From: Capsicum annuum
Lineage: Eukaryota; Streptophyta; Magnoliopsida; Solanales; Solanaceae
NCBI RefSeq assembly: GCF_002878395.1
Contig: NW_025855744.1
Location: forward strand, 934,813 to 998,812
DNA: 64,000 bases
Reading direction: 5' to 3'
The position numbers were made by a program, and so were the translations under genes. The notes below the pieces were generated by a model, which saw nothing but the letters and a program-made list of their open reading frames with translations, had not been told where the DNA came from and ran no database searches. Shown in pieces: positions 23,534 to 35,374 of the stretch (within the stretch, counting starts at the first letter, position 1; each line of letters opens with the position of its first letter).

Positions 23534-25642
23534 TCTCATATGGTGGTTAGTGTTCAAACTTTGTGGATTATATTCTGCTAGGCGTATAGCTTATGGGTAC
23601 TAGTCATACACTTAGATATGACTTGGATTTGGGTGTGTCGTACCTTAGAAAGTGTTGGGTTAAAGGGGAAAGCCTAGGGTACGAGAGGAGGGTACCACTC
23701 GTACAGGATAGGCATGACTCATAAGTGTCAGTCGTACCCTACGATGAGAATTAAGAGCAGTTTAAGTAAGGGCAATTTGGATATTTTTGACTTATCTTAA
23801 TGAGGTACCACGACTTATATTCTTATTGGGAGGTTATTTTCCCTACTATTCTATTTATAAACACTTAGAAAAAAACTCTTAAATGTTCTCTAGAGTTCTT
23901 GGACAAAAGAAGCTAAGGTTTCATCTTTAGGAGTAAGTTGGGGCTTGTCTTAGTGATTTCTCTCCATCATCATCTTAGTTTAAGGAATGTTCTCTTCCCT
24001 CATTGTTAGTTCCAACTAAAGGCATGGTTTTATGCAATGTTTTTGTGATTTGAAAGTTGTATGATTTTGGGTTTTCAAATATAATTTGGGGGTTTTGGTT
24101 ATAATGCTTGGTTATGGTTTTCCCATGTTTTAATTATGCTTTTATATACTTAAATGGTGGCTTTGGATAATTGATTTCATGGTAATAGTTATTCGGTAAT
24201 GGACTTTGGTTTTGGAAATACTATGCCCCCAATGTGTGATAAAATGCCTATAATAATGTTTTCACGATAATATTGGTTTGTCAATGGAACTTATGCATGG
24301 TTTAAACTTGGTAATGGAACCCTAAATGATATGAATGGTTTAAATAGTTTCGGAATAGTTTGTCTTAATAAACATACTTGTGGGGTACATCGGAATCCGT
24401 TAAGTTAATTGGATAATATGATCTATGGGTACATAGGAATCCCTTGATCTCAAAATGGTTTGGATAAGAATAATACTTTCAAGTTATAGTCGGTATGACG
24501 ATACCACTACTAATGCCCTTGGTTAATAATAAATAGAAAATGGTTTGGTTATTTGGAAATGGTTTTAATTGAGATTAAAGGAGGGTGTGTAGCAAAGTCG
24601 TGGAAGGTAGAGGTCCCGGGGGGATCAAAATTGGAAACTCATATTTTTTTATGTGAGGTTTGGTCCTAGTGACCATGTGCATGATGTCACACTTTATATT
24701 TAGGAGATGTACTAGTCATCCCAGGTTTTTTTCTTTGGTTATGCATCTTCACGCACTGGCCCTTTCAGCAGAGGGAGTTGAACCCATATAGCCTATGGAT
24801 GGTTTTAGGATGGCAAATCTACATAGCCCAGGTAAAGGTTTTACTAGCATGCTAAACTAGGTCCCCTTTCTCGGCATAGTTATATATATATGTATGGTTT
24901 ATGTGCATATAGATGGTTTTACTTGGTTTTATGATTGGAATTATTTTATCCTTATCTTGAGTTTATGCAAGTGTTCATCTGCTAACCCATCTTCGGGCGA
25001 TAGTATCCCCATGCGATGCAGGAATCGGATGTTCTACCCCTCTACTTAGCATTCTGACACTCGGGGGTCAGCTTTTGATTGAAGTGGTGAGCTTTTATCT
25101 ATTTAGAAGACTCCATTTCATGGATGTTATTTCTTACTCTTGATTATTATGGATATTTATTTTGGTTATGATTGGGGGCATGTTCCAACGTTATTTTTAT
25201 ATTCTTTTAGTTAGAGGCTTTTGTGGAATTACTATGGGTTGGAATGGGAGGTATCGGTATGGGTGTCATCCTTAGCATTGGTATTGGTATTGGTGATGAC
25301 ATGGGCTAACTGTATTATTAGTTGTTCCATCCTCTCTTATTTTAGGATTACATATTTAATTATTAATGAAACTTATTTGGTTATGGTTGGATTTATGGTT
25401 TTGGTTTGGCTTGGCATAGTTGGACGGTTGGTATGGGACAGTTGGACTCGGTTGGGTCAGTTTTGGTAATAGACCTATCCCAGAGTCAATAATCTAGATA
25501 GTTATGCTATCTTGTTATTTATTCAAAATTCATCCAACTCAGGGCAAGCGGCTGGAGGTTGGGATGGGAAATAGGGGTGGTCTCCGATCCCAATCAGAAA
25601 TAGGATGCCTATTATTATAAGGCCTCAGATCGAGTAGTGTCA
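23534..25642 (+). repeat. 5' LTR of element E (5' end lost)
   Basis: This stretch ends 'gagtagtgtca' at 25642, followed after 3 bp by a Met-type primer-binding site. It has the look of a long gypsy LTR: a TATA-like 'ctatttataaac' at about 23851, then long non-coding G/T-rich sequence. The true 5' end is not seen, because element D abuts it at 23533. A piece at 30889-31040 is probably the start of the matching 3' LTR. The small ORF at 25221-25469 has no domain. Confidence 0.6.
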
Positions 25643-25645
25643 AGT

Positions 25646-25657
25646 TGGTATCAAAGC
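25646..25657 (+). other. tRNA-iMet primer-binding site, element E
   Basis: TGGTATCAAAGC, one mismatch from the consensus initiator-Met site, 3 bp after the LTR end and about 200 bp before gag. Confidence 0.9.
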
Positions 25658-25854
25658 TTTAAGTTCATAATTGATTGGGAGTCAACAAAGTCTTGTCTAG
25701 TAGAGTCTCTTTTAGGGGTATGTTATACGCCATACTCATAAGAGAGAGGCTACAGGGCATTTAGGAATGTTTCACTTTCTTCATATTCTATTTTTGAGCT
25801 TGGAAACTAAGTCCTGGAATATTCTCTAATCCTTGTTTATTTACTTTTCAAATT

Positions 25855-27150
25855 GTGCCTCGATGATCTGGAACACAGGGAAATTCTTTTGTCCCATCTG
25901 AGGATGATGTTAATAGGGTACGTCCTACACCTGGAGTTTGCACTCGTTCTCAGGGTCCTATCCCTGATTGTTCTTGAGTTCCTCTGGTTGCTACTAGTCC
26001 TCCTCAAGGCGAGGTAACTAATATAAAATTTTGCCAATCTATTCATACTATTGCTTAGTTGCTTACTTCTCAGGTTGAATGGGATATGATTGGTGAGTTG
26101 TCTGCTGAGGCCATAAAGGTTGGCCAGTTTATGAAGCTGAATCCTCCTACTTTTACTGGTGTGAAATTGGAGGATGGTCCTTAGAGTTTCTTGCATAAAA
26201 TGGAGAAGATATTCTGGGTTATACAAGCCACTAATGTGGAAGGTGTAAACTCTATAGCTTATCAGCTCAAGAATATTGTGTATCAATGGTACGAGGAGTG
26301 GGATAGGGATAGAGATAATATGAAGGATTTGTCCTTATGGGATGCCTTTTTTAATGCTTTTTTGGATTATATATTTCCTTAAGAGCTGAGAAAAGCAAAG
26401 GTGAAAGAGTTTGTGAATCCTAAGCAAGGTAAAATATTTGACAAGGAATATGCCTTAAAGTTTTATCAGCTTTCAAGGTATACTCCTGATTTGGTTGCTG
26501 TCATGAGGGGGTGGATGAGAAATTTCACTCCTACGTTATCTTAGGATCTGATCCATAAAAGCAATACTGCTTTGTTGATTAAGGATATATGCATTTTGAG
26601 GATGGTTGGCCACATGCAGCAAGTAGAGAATGAAAACAAAAAATAATTAGAGTTTAGGGAAAGAATAAGTAAGAAAAGTAGGTTCTCTAAGTAGAGTGGT
26701 GCTCAGCAGCAAAGAGGCGAGATAGAGGTAAATGGTCGAAGAAGAAGCAGGGAAGTTTTGGTTCCTTCTCTACTGCTAGTGCTCCTTACTTAAGGCAGTT
26801 GTTTGATAGGTGTCCACAATGTGGTGATAATTTTTTAGCACAGGGTGCCCAATCTAAAGCGAGTGAGGGCCAGTCAGTTTTTTTATGCCCTCCTTGCCAA
26901 TTCTGTGGCCATCTTTATTAGGGTTATTATGACGAAGGCAAGGAAAAGAATTTTAAATATGGCCATCCAAGTCATATGCTAAATAATTAACTAATTGGTA
27001 AGGGAGCTTTGGGAGAGGCCAAAGCTTCGGTTGCTTCATCTTCTACTCCTACGCCTAGAGGTGCGAGTTCGGTGTCTACTCTTACTTCTATTATCGACAC
27101 AGGATAGAATAGGTTGTATACACTTGTATCTCAACAGGAATCTAAGGCAT
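25855..27150 (+). pseudogene. Ty3/gypsy gag, element E (decayed)
   Basis: The reading begins near 25855, where the expected ATG is GTG followed by CCTCG (Pro-Arg). Downstream are FMKLNPPTFTGVKLEDG, then VEGVNSIAYQLKNIVYQWYEEW (26191-26382), PEELRKAKVKEF-like sequence with a stop, and a zinc-knuckle start RCPQCGDN near 26808. Multiple stops interrupt it. The block order matches the gag domain of the chromovirus-type gypsy elements common in plants. The 149-codon minus-strand ORF at 25837-26286 is an antisense shadow. Confidence 0.85.
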
Positions 27151-27179
27151 CACCTGATATCATTACTGGTACGTTATAA

Positions 27180-27570
27180 CTCTTTTCTCATGATGTTTAT
27201 TATTTTGCTTGATTCGGGTTCACTCTTTCTTATGTGACCCCATTTGTGGTTATGTGTATTAATTTTAATCTTGAAGTTATTTTGGATCCTTTTTCTATTT
27301 CTCTTCTGATAGGTGACTCGGTTATTATTGAGAGAGTCTATAGGAGGTGTGGTATCTGTTGGTAGAAAGTAGACCTTGGTAGGTCTGTTTGAGCTGGATA
27401 TTGTGGATTTTAACATTATTCTAAAGATGGATTGGTTCTACTCTTGTAGAATATCCTTGGATTGTTGGACCTGTAAGGTTATCCTTAGGTTTCATGGTAA
27501 ATTGGTTATTGAGTGGGAAGGTGGTTTCCTAGCTCCTAGGGGGAGATTTATTTCTTATCTTAAAGCTTGA
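27180..27570 (+). pseudogene. Retropepsin-like protease, element E
   Basis: Out-of-phase frames together give the protease: LLDSGS in one frame (about 27207-27224), then LSYVTPFVV and SVIIERVYRR in another, then ELDIVDFNIILKMDWF at 27395-27450. The motifs match the retropepsin of gypsy elements, but at least one frameshift separates the catalytic Asp from the rest. Confidence 0.8.
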
Positions 27571-27679
27571 AGGTTAATCTCTAAGTATTTCCTTAATCAC
27601 TTGGTCCAGGTTAAAGATTCTAACTCAAAGGGTCTTTCTTTTTATTTGGTTCTAGTGGTAAATTAGTTTCATGATGTCT

Positions 27680-29100
27680 ATCCAGATGATTTTCCTAGTG
27701 TTCCTTCGGATAGGGAAATAGAGTTTGGTATTGATATGGTTCCAGACACTCATCCAATATCTATTCCTCCTTATAAAATTGCTCCAGCTGAGTTAAGAGA
27801 ACTCAAGGAGAAACTTAAGGATCTTCTGGATAAGGGATTCATTCATCCTAGTATATCCCCATAGGCTGCACCAGTTGTTGTTCGTGTATAAAAAGGATGG
27901 TTCCTTTCAGACGTGCGTTGACTATCGATAGTTGAATAAGGTAATGCTTAAGAACAAGTATCCTCTTCCAAGGATAGATGACTTATTTGATCAATTGCAA
28001 GGTAAAAAGTTTTCTCTAAGATAGATTTTTGGTTTGGGTATCACCAGCTTAAGATTAGGGAGGAGGATATCCCTAAAATGTCTTTTCGTACTCGATATGG
28101 GCACTTTGAATTCATAGTAATGTCATTTGGTTTAACTAATGCTTTGGCAGCATTTATGGGTTTGATGAACATGGTTTTCAGGCATTTCTTGGATCTCTTT
28201 GTCATTGTGTTTATTGATAACATTCTGTTTTATTCCAAGAGTGAGGTGGATCATGCTAATCACCTTTATGTGGTATTATAGACATTGAAGAAACAATAGT
28301 TGTATGCCAAGTTCTCTAAATATGAGTTTTGGTTGAATGTTATGACTTTTCTTGGTCATATTATTTCTAGTGAGGGGATTATGGTGGATCCTCAAAAGGT
28401 AACGATGGTTAAAAGGTGGACTAGACATACGACTCCAATCGACATTCGGAGCTTTATGGGTTTGGCCGGGTATTATCGATGGTTAATGGAAAGCTTTTTT
28501 ATAATAGTTTCTCCTTTGACTAAGTTGACTCAAAAAAGGTGAAGTTTTCTTAGTCGGATGCTTGTTAAGGGAGTTTTGAGAAGTTGAAAGATAAGCTAAC
28601 TTTGACTGTAGTTTTGATGTTGCCTGAAGGCAATGAGGGGTTTGTGTTTTATTACAATGCATCTCGAGTGGGACTTGGTTATGTCTTAATGTAGCATGAG
28701 AAGGTGAATTCCTATGCTTCCAGGCAGTTAAAGGTGCATGAGAGAAACAATCCTACTCATGATTTGGAGATGTTGGTGGTGGTTTTTGCTTTGAAAATTT
28801 GGCAACACTACTTGTATGGAGTGCACGTGGACATCTTTTCTGATCGTAAGAGTCTACAGTATGTGTTCACTCAGAGAGATCTAAATCTCAGGCAGAGTAA
28901 ATGTTTAGAGCTTCTGAAAGACTATGATATGAGTCTTCACTATCACCCAAGTATGGCTGACGTGGTTGTTGATGATCTTAGCAGGTTATCCATAGGGAGT
29001 TTGGCTCATGTGGAGAAAGAAAAGCTAGAATTGGTGAAGGATATTCACTACTTGGCCAATCTTGAAGTTTGTCTCTTGGACTCCAAGGTGGAGGTGTAAT
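27680..29100 (+). pseudogene. Reverse transcriptase-RNase H, element E (decayed)
   Basis: RT blocks in order: [73 protein letters not shown], then [11 protein letters not shown] at 28208-28240, then FLGHIISSEGIMVDPQKV and the RNase H region at 28620-29000 ([32 protein letters not shown]). The catalytic IDD reads IDN, so the second metal-binding Asp is lost. Several stops are present. The enzyme would have copied element RNA to DNA in cytoplasmic particles. Confidence 0.95.
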
Positions 29101-29149
29101 GGTTCAGGAAGTGGTTAGGTCATCTCTCGGTGTAGAGATTAAAGAAAAA

Positions 29150-30190
29150 CAAGTTGCTAGATCCTATCTTGATGAAAATCAAGAGCAATATGGGTATGAA
29201 AAAGGTAATGGTCTTTGAGATCAATAGCGATGGTACTTTGCGGTACCAAGGAAAGTTGTGTCTTTTTAATGTCCATCAGTTGCAGCAAAGGATCTTTGAT
29301 TAGGCGCATAAATTGCACTATGTATTACATCTCAGCTCGATGAAGATGTATCACGATCTCAAGAAGATATATTAGTGGAATGCTAAAAAAAGGGATGTGA
29401 CTAATTTTATAGCCAAGTGCATGGTATGCCAACAAGTTAAAGTTGAGCACTTGAGGCTAGTGGGTTATATCAAGAGATTGACCTATTTGAATTAAAATTA
29501 TAGTTAATCAATATGGATTTCATTACTGATCGTTCTCTATCTCAAAACTAATTTGATTCGATTTGGGTCACTGTGGATAGGATGACTAAGTATGCTCACT
29601 TCTTGCCAGTGAAGACTACCTTTTTGCCGGAGGATTATACAAAGTTGTATCTTTAAGATATTATAAAGCTATATGGCATACCTATTTTGATTATCTCAGA
29701 TAGTGGTATGCATTTTTCATATCATATCTAGCGGCCTTTTCTAAGGGTTAGGTACCAAGGTTAATCTGAGTACTGCTTTTCATCCATAGTTGGATGGGCA
29801 AACGAAGAGGATAATTTAGACATTGGAAGATATGCTTCGGGTATGTGTGATTGATGATGGTGGCAATTGGATTGAGCATCTATCTTTGTTGGAGTTTGCT
29901 TACAACAATAGTTATCATTCTAGTATTGGTATGGCCCCTTTAAAGGCATTGTATGGTAGGAGGTGTAGATCTCCTATTGGGAGGTTTGTACTTGGTGAGG
30001 CAGATATGTTCGATCTTGATTTGGTCCATCAAGTTATGGAAAAGGTGAACGTGATTTGGGATAGGCTTAAGGCTGCCCAAAGTTGCCAAAAGTCCTATGC
30101 AGATAAAAGGCATAGAGACTTGGAGTTTAGGATTGGGAATAGGGTGTTCTTAAAGTTTATCTCCTACAAAGGGAGTAATGCAGTTTGGTA
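29150..30190 (+). pseudogene. Integrase, element E (decayed)
   Basis: The zinc-binding HHCC region is visible near 29290-29440 (KMYHDLKKIY, CMVCQQVKVEH). The catalytic core follows in broken frames (ISDSGMHF-like, TAFHPQLDGQTKR-like with stops). The clearest part is 29823-30191: LLEFAYNNSYHSSIGMAPL and ALYGRRCRSPIGRF, the conserved end of the gypsy integrase core and the C-terminal region. Frameshifts and stops show that it is dead. Confidence 0.9.
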
Positions 30191-30191
30191 A

Positions 30192-30463
30192 GAAGGGGAA
30201 GCTCAGTCCCCGATATATTGGTCCTTATATGGTTCTGCAAAGGGTTGGTAATATGGCTTATGAATTGGAGTTTCCTTCTAGTTTGAGATTCGTTCATCCA
30301 ATATTTCATGTTTCCATGTTAAGGAAGGAAGGGGAAGCTCAGTCCCCGATATATTGGTCCTTATATGGTTCTGCAAAGGGTTGGTAATATGGCTTATGAA
30401 TTGGAGTTTCCTTCTAGTTTGAGATTCGTTCATCCAATATTTCATGTTTCCATGTTAAGGAAG
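30192..30463 (+). repeat. 136-bp tandem duplication in the integrase C-terminus, element E
   Basis: A 136-bp unit containing 'ggggaagctcagtccccgat' near its start is present twice in direct contact (30192-30327 and 30328-30463) and looks near-identical. It codes for the block LSPRYIGPYMVLQRVG to VHPIFHVSMLRK. Since 136 is not a multiple of 3, the duplication shifts the frame. Confidence 0.95.
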
Positions 30464-30720
30464 TGCATTAGTGATCCTTCTTAGTTTGTTTTTTTGGAGG
30501 GGTTGGTTGTCTCGGACTCTCAGTCTTAGGAAGAGGTCCCGATTGAGATCTTGGATAGGCAAGTTCATCGGTTACGACCAAGGATGTGGCTTTGTTTAAG
30601 GTTCTATTATGGAACCATAAGGTGGAAAAAACTACATGGGAAGTGGAGGAGTATATGAAGTCCAAATATCTGCATCTATTTTCTGCTCCTGGGATTCGTG
30701 CGGAAGGTATGTAGTCTTCA
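30464..30720 (+). pseudogene. Polyprotein C-terminal tail, element E
   Basis: Broken frames resemble the chromodomain-position tail of plant chromoviruses, with IEILDRQVHRLR, then a block with LWNHKVEK-like and TWEVEEYMKSKY-like sequence. It follows the duplicated integrase end. The tail's role in targeting is known for the family, not shown here. Confidence 0.65.
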
Positions 30721-30878
30721 ACATATCTTTATTTTCTGAGTTTGTTAAAGGAAATATTAATATCTTTGCCTCTTTGTTTTAGAACTTTGTTAAAGACTGA
30801 GAATATATTTGATAATGCAAATGACTCGTGGGTGTGGTTACCCCTACCTTGTCAGTTATTCAGGGACGAATGTTCCTA

Positions 30879-30888
30879 GTGGGGAAGA
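30879..30888 (+). other. Polypurine tract of element E
   Basis: GTGGGGAAGA, preceded by 'cagggacgaatgttcctagt', the usual context before the 3' LTR in this kind of gypsy element. Confidence 0.65.
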
Positions 30889-31040
30889 CAGAAATACCCT
30901 GGTTTCTGGACCTTAGAAAATTTCCATGATTTTTGATTTCTAGGCAAGATTCGACTTAGGGAACGAGTCGTACTCTTGGGAGGTTGAGTCTGATATGCAT
31001 AGTTCATATCCCCAGCTCTTCATTGATTCAGGTATTTCTT
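30889..31040 (+). repeat. Start of the 3' LTR of element E (truncated)
   Basis: About 150 bp beginning after the E polypurine tract, with 'ggtttctggaccttagaaaa' and 'gattctaggcaagattcgac'-type sequence familiar from starts of Solanaceae gypsy LTRs. It ends at a second, independent 'cgaggacgaactag' plus purine-tract context that belongs to element B. Confidence 0.5.
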
Positions 31041-31070
31041 TACCTTAGTTCGAGGACGAACTAGATTTTT

Positions 31071-31082
31071 AGTGGTGGATGA
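31071..31082 (+). other. Polypurine tract of element B
   Basis: AGTGGTGGATGA, preceded by 'ttcgaggacgaactagat', directly before the LTR start TGTAACAACC. One or two bases have changed from the usual AGTGGGGGAGAT. Confidence 0.7.
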
Positions 31083-31840
31083 TGTAACAACCAGCTTTAT
31101 GATGAAATGTGTGTTATTATGTGATTTGACAATTTTATGTTTCCCTGTAGTTGTATTATGGTAGTTCTGTGTAGTGGAGGTGATTGGCATGATTTCTGAT
31201 GCATTTTGGTACCATTTATGTGATATTGTGGTTTTTTATGACTTCGAGAGCCTTATTTTGGACTTATGTAGATATCTTTTGATCTTTGCAATGGATGGCT
31301 GAACGGAATGCTCCAGCAGCTCCAGAATATCAATTTCAAGCTAGGTAGATCTTTGGTTCGGATCTCAATGCACCTGAGCTCAGTTTGACCTATTGGTCGG
31401 AAAGTTGGAAAATTTAAAATATAGGTGTGGGCCCACAATTGGTCAAAACAACCTCGGATAGAAAATTCACCTTCGCTGGCAAATCCAGAATGTTGATTTT
31501 AGGGTGGTAATATGTTTGGTGTGATTTTACGGCTTTTAAATCTCATTTCTATCCTCGGTTTGAAAATTTTTGATTTCGAGTTTCAAGGGTCAACTTTATG
31601 AAAATGAAGTTTCTTCAAAAATTTGATATTGTCATTGAGTTCAGAGCATCAAATTTAGCGTGGTTACATAGTTTGTTTGCGTATATCGAACTCCGAATGA
31701 ATTTTGGACACTCCGTCGAAGTCTATTTGGACTTTAAAAATTTGGTGCACCAAGTTACTGGTGTAACCAGGAAATTTAAAGGGTAAATCGCATTCCCCAA
31801 GTGCGATTTATGCTTTATTTTACCTGTTACCTGGGTACAG

Positions 31841-31848
31841 TATAAATA
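31841..31848 (+). promoter_or_regulatory. LTR TATA box, element B 3' LTR
   Basis: TATAAATA in the same relative position (758 bp from the LTR start) as in the 5' LTR. Confidence 0.6.
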
Positions 31849-33196
31849 GCTTTTTTTATCCAATTTTTGCTCATTCTTTCACCTTCCTCTTGAGAGTTAA
31901 ACCTAAAAATCAGGGTAAGAGTTTAAAGTGATGTTTGTGGATGCTTGGTAAGCTAGATTAACATCTATTTCTTGATTCTCTTACGAATTTAAGGTAAGAA
32001 ATTGCCCCTTTTCTTAGTAATTCTTGATTAAATTCTCAAAAATTCAAATATCTTAGAGCTTGAGTTTAAACCCCAATTCAGTCCTTTTTACTTAAATAAT
32101 ATTTTAATCTTATAATTGCTAGTTTTTCATTAATTTAACCTTCAAAACAACTCCAATTCTTGATTTTAATCCGGATTGCAATGATTTTATTTGATAAAGC
32201 TTAAAAATATGCAATTTTGAACCTCATTTTTTACTTGATTTAACTTGAATTTTCAACTGTAGGTTCCTAAAAATATGAAGAATGTGTTTTTTAAGTAAAG
32301 TTATGATTTTTCTCTTCTTTTTAACACCCGTTTTGGGGACCCATTTTGACTCCGAACCAAAAGTAGTCAATATTGATATCGTTGGTTTTGTTTTGATGTG
32401 TAATTCCATATTTGATGTTTTTAGTGGACTTCTAGACTATTCATGAGGATTAAGTCTTTGGGAGCAAAGTCTGTGTAGCGATATTTCAGTTTTTGAGACA
32501 GGTTATGGCTTAACTTTTTCATATTGGGTTTGGTAGCAAATTATGATACAAAATCCATGTTAATGGTAGGAACTAATCGTGAAAATAACTATCTATGTGT
32601 TGTGCCTGTGGGGAGGGCCTATATGTGATGTGATTGTTGAAATTGAGATATGATGTGATATGTGTGATCATGTGGAGTCCTATATGGTGTTGATAGCCTT
32701 GAATATATGTGAATAATTGTACTATGTTGTTGAAATGCCTAATCTGATTTCATTGGTATATTGTGATATATCCATACTTATTGTATATGAGACATGTGGA
32801 AATTCATCGATGAAATGGAAGTAATAAGTGGATATTAGCTCCCGTGGTTGTGGAATTGTATCATTGTGGTTGGTTGTGAAAATACATCATGTGGATGGAT
32901 TATGGAAATAAATCACATAGATTGGTTGTGGAAATATTCATTTTGAATGATTGTGAACATTACATCGTCATTCTTGTCATCATGCGCATCATTTCACTTG
33001 TTTGTTTTAGAGCTTGATATATACTTATAGTCATGTATGTGTACTTGATTTGTGTCTTATGTTATTATCGTACTTTGAAAATACTGGAAATATTAGAATA
33101 CTGGATATTGGTATCGGATATTGAATTTTATGGACTATCTCCGAAGGATCATGTCAGAGAAGAGTTGTGGATATTGGTGATCTTGAGCTTGTGTGT

Positions 33197-33290
33197 CAAA
33201 CCTGCTGTGTGCCAAACTTGAGGCTTTGTGCCAAACTTTAGACTGTGTGCCAAACTTAAGGTTATGCACCAAAATCAAGGTTGTGTGCCA
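33197..33290 (+). repeat. Short tandem repeat 'gtgccaaactt' in the B LTR
   Basis: Five imperfect ~20-bp units of 'tgtgtgccaaacttgaggct' type. No function is visible. Confidence 0.6.
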
Positions 33291-34146
33291 ATGCCATGCA
33301 TCACCGTCATCATCATCATATACATTGCACCCACTTTATTATGTTTATGTTATGTTTGAATTACCATGTTGACTTGTCATCTATCTATGTGTTCCATATC
33401 TTAACTTATTAACGTCTAATTGTTCTATCTTTCTTTAACTGTACTTGATGATCTTGATTATACATGTCCTTCTTCTGTTCTACTTGTATGTGATATTGTG
33501 TATATTTGTATCCCTATCTTGTGTGTTGTTGTATTATATATATGGATATTATAAAATTGTTAGTGCAAGCAGCGTGTGCTACTGTTGTGGGATATTTTCT
33601 GATTGCAGGTGACGTGCCCTTAGTATGTATTTTGTATATTTTATTTCCTACTTTTCTCGGTCAGCCTATGGTACCTACTGAGTACAAGTGAACTGTACTC
33701 ACTCCTACTTCACCCTTTCAGTGCAGCTTCAGGTTCGAGTGCGCCGCCTCAGACTATTTAATTTCGGGCGCCTTCAGATTTCTCAAGGTAGCAATTGGAC
33801 ATTCATACACCCTGAGTTTAGCTCTATCCTTCTGTATTATTTATGTCTTTATTAGTGTTCAGAGATAGATATTTTTCTTGTTGGATATTTTTCTGATGTA
33901 TTTGACTCCAGGATTGTGTTAGCAGTTCTAATATTGTTGACATCAGATTTTGGGAGTTATGGCTGCAGGTGTTGATTTTATTCTTTCCTCTTTTATTATA
34001 TCTATGTGGTTCAACTTTGTTCTAGAAGACTTACCTTGGGGGAATTTCTGCCTTTCTCCGTGTCTATCATTTTGGGTGAGAGACTTACTTGTCAAGATTC
34101 ACCACGATAAGTATCACCATGACCTATCGATTTTTAGATCATGACC

Positions 34147-34151
34147 GTTTG
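34147..34151. repeat. Target-site duplication (right) of element B
   Basis: GTTTG, matching 7680-7684. It is followed by 'taacaagacacc', which corresponds to 'taagaagatata' after the single GTTTG at 46674-46678. Confidence 0.8.
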
Positions 34152-34481
34152 TAACAAGACACCTTTTTACCTTCTTCTTTCTATTGTTAGATTATTGATC
34201 AAGTAAATATAGAATTTGAGTTTGTCAGAGTCTTTTAGTGCTACATTGGAGTCAAAGCAAAAACAAATTAGCACAGCATCTTAAACCACGACAGGTTGTT
34301 CAACTTTTCCATTTTTACTTGCATGTTTTGGTGTAATATATTACAGAGATAATGAGGTGAAGTATAACTCATAATAAAGTTTTATGTCATGACCCATATT
34401 CTCCCATAGGATTACATTTCACCCTACCAATCTATAATCTCTGGATCATCATAATGTTTTTTTGGATTAATTGAGTAAAAC

Positions 34482-34581
34482 GTGTTGGACCATAAGCAGT
34501 CAATTCCTTCCCTCTCCCTGTTGAATCAAATGTGTTGGACCATAAGCAATCAATTCCCTCCCTCTCCCTGTCAAATCAAAC
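34482..34581 (+). repeat. 50-bp tandem duplication
   Basis: Two direct units beginning 'gtgttggaccataagca' at 34482 and 34532; copy 2 at 47017 has one unit. Confidence 0.85.
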
Positions 34582-34653
34582 TTAGATAACCCTGGTATAG
34601 TAACTACATGTGCTTTACACTTACCGATTCTTATCTATCCTTAGAAGTATTAT

Positions 34654-35114
34654 TGAAAGGAAAATGGGTGTGCATACATAGTATATACAGTACCAAGGAA
34701 TCAATTGTTTAAAAGAAAGACAAGATATGCTTTATATTAGAACCAAATTCTGAGGTGGTGAATTCTATTTCCTGTTTCTTCAAATGGTTTTCACATTTGA
34801 AATTAATATCTTCAGAAGAACTATAAATAATAAATTAACATAATACTTTTTAAATTTCAAAATGAAATTGGTGTTTAAAATTAGATACTCCTAATTTTTT
34901 TAGGGATCGTCTGTTTGGTATTTTACTTTTATTATGAGAGCTAGCAACTTTTTTCTGTCTTCTGCAGCATCATGATAGAATTCATTGTGTTTCGCCCTTT
35001 TATAAAGAACAATAATATTTTATTTTCGTCTAAATGTTATTCACATTCTTCAACATTGATTATTGATACTTTATCATTTTTATCTATTTTCCCTTTTTTG
35101 TGCTTGCAGTTTTT
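34654..35114. other. Low-copy, intron-like sequence before the copia element
   Basis: AT-rich sequence with no ORF. It ends 'ttttttgtgcttgcag' followed by 'tttttgcatc', which looks like a 3' splice acceptor and the first bases of an exon into which the copia element inserted. No expression evidence is available. Confidence 0.4.
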
Positions 35115-35119
35115 GCATC
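35115..35119. repeat. Target-site duplication (left) of the copia element
   Basis: GCATC, repeated at 40285-40289 right after the 3' LTR. Confidence 0.9.
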
Positions 35120-35361
35120 TAAAGAGACTAGTCAGTTAGGTTGTTATAGTTTGTTAGAAAAGAGAGTGGTGTATAGCTGGTGTACAGCTATCAAGTTAGT
35201 GGAGTTGGATGTTAGTGGAATCGGTTATTTTTCTCTATAAGTAGCAATTGCATCACTAACATTTGTAATGAGAATTAGATCATTTTCAATCAATAAAGCT
35301 TGTTCATTCCTCTAAGAACCATATCAACGAACTTGGTCCAACAGCTCTAGGGATTTTATCA
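35120..35361 (+). repeat. 5' LTR of the Ty1/copia element (242 bp)
   Basis: Begins TAAAGAGACTAG and ends TTTTATCA, next to the primer site. It differs from the 3' LTR at 40044-40284 at only a few positions (for example 'gtgtatagctgg' versus 'gtgtacagctgg'), so the insertion is fairly young compared with the gypsy elements here. It contains a TATA-like 'ctataagtag' (about 35236) and AATAAA within 'caatcaataaagc'. The terminal dinucleotides are TA..CA rather than TG..CA. Confidence 0.95.
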
Positions 35362-35373
35362 TGGTATCAAAGC
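35362..35373 (+). other. tRNA-iMet primer-binding site, copia element
   Basis: TGGTATCAAAGC directly after the 5' LTR. Confidence 0.95.
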
Positions 35374-35374
35374 G

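Larger units (their letters stand above)
31083..34146 (+). repeat. 3' LTR of element B (3.06 kb)
   Basis: Starts TGTAACAACC and ends 'ttagatcatgacc', followed by the target duplication GTTTG. Its first 820 bp align with the 5' LTR remnant at 7685-8508. It contains TATAAATA at 31841-31848 and a row of 'gtgccaaactt' repeats at 33197-33290. The end is not the canonical CA, probably a point change. All ORFs inside are short and without domains. Confidence 0.8.
34147..34653 (+). repeat. Local duplication, copy 1 (right part), with a disrupted exon-like segment
   Basis: Matches 46674-47137 in the same orientation, with substitutions and small indels. At 34188-34290 it corresponds to the exon-like open segment of copy 2 (46690-46822), but here an extra base in 'gtcagagtctttta' breaks the frame and a stop follows. 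A 50-bp tandem duplication (34482-34581, 'gtgttggaccataagca') is found in this copy only. Confidence 0.8.

Noticed and set aside
25837..26286. 149-codon minus-strand ORF
   Set aside because: Exact antisense of the element E gag domain, whose motifs are clear on the plus strand.
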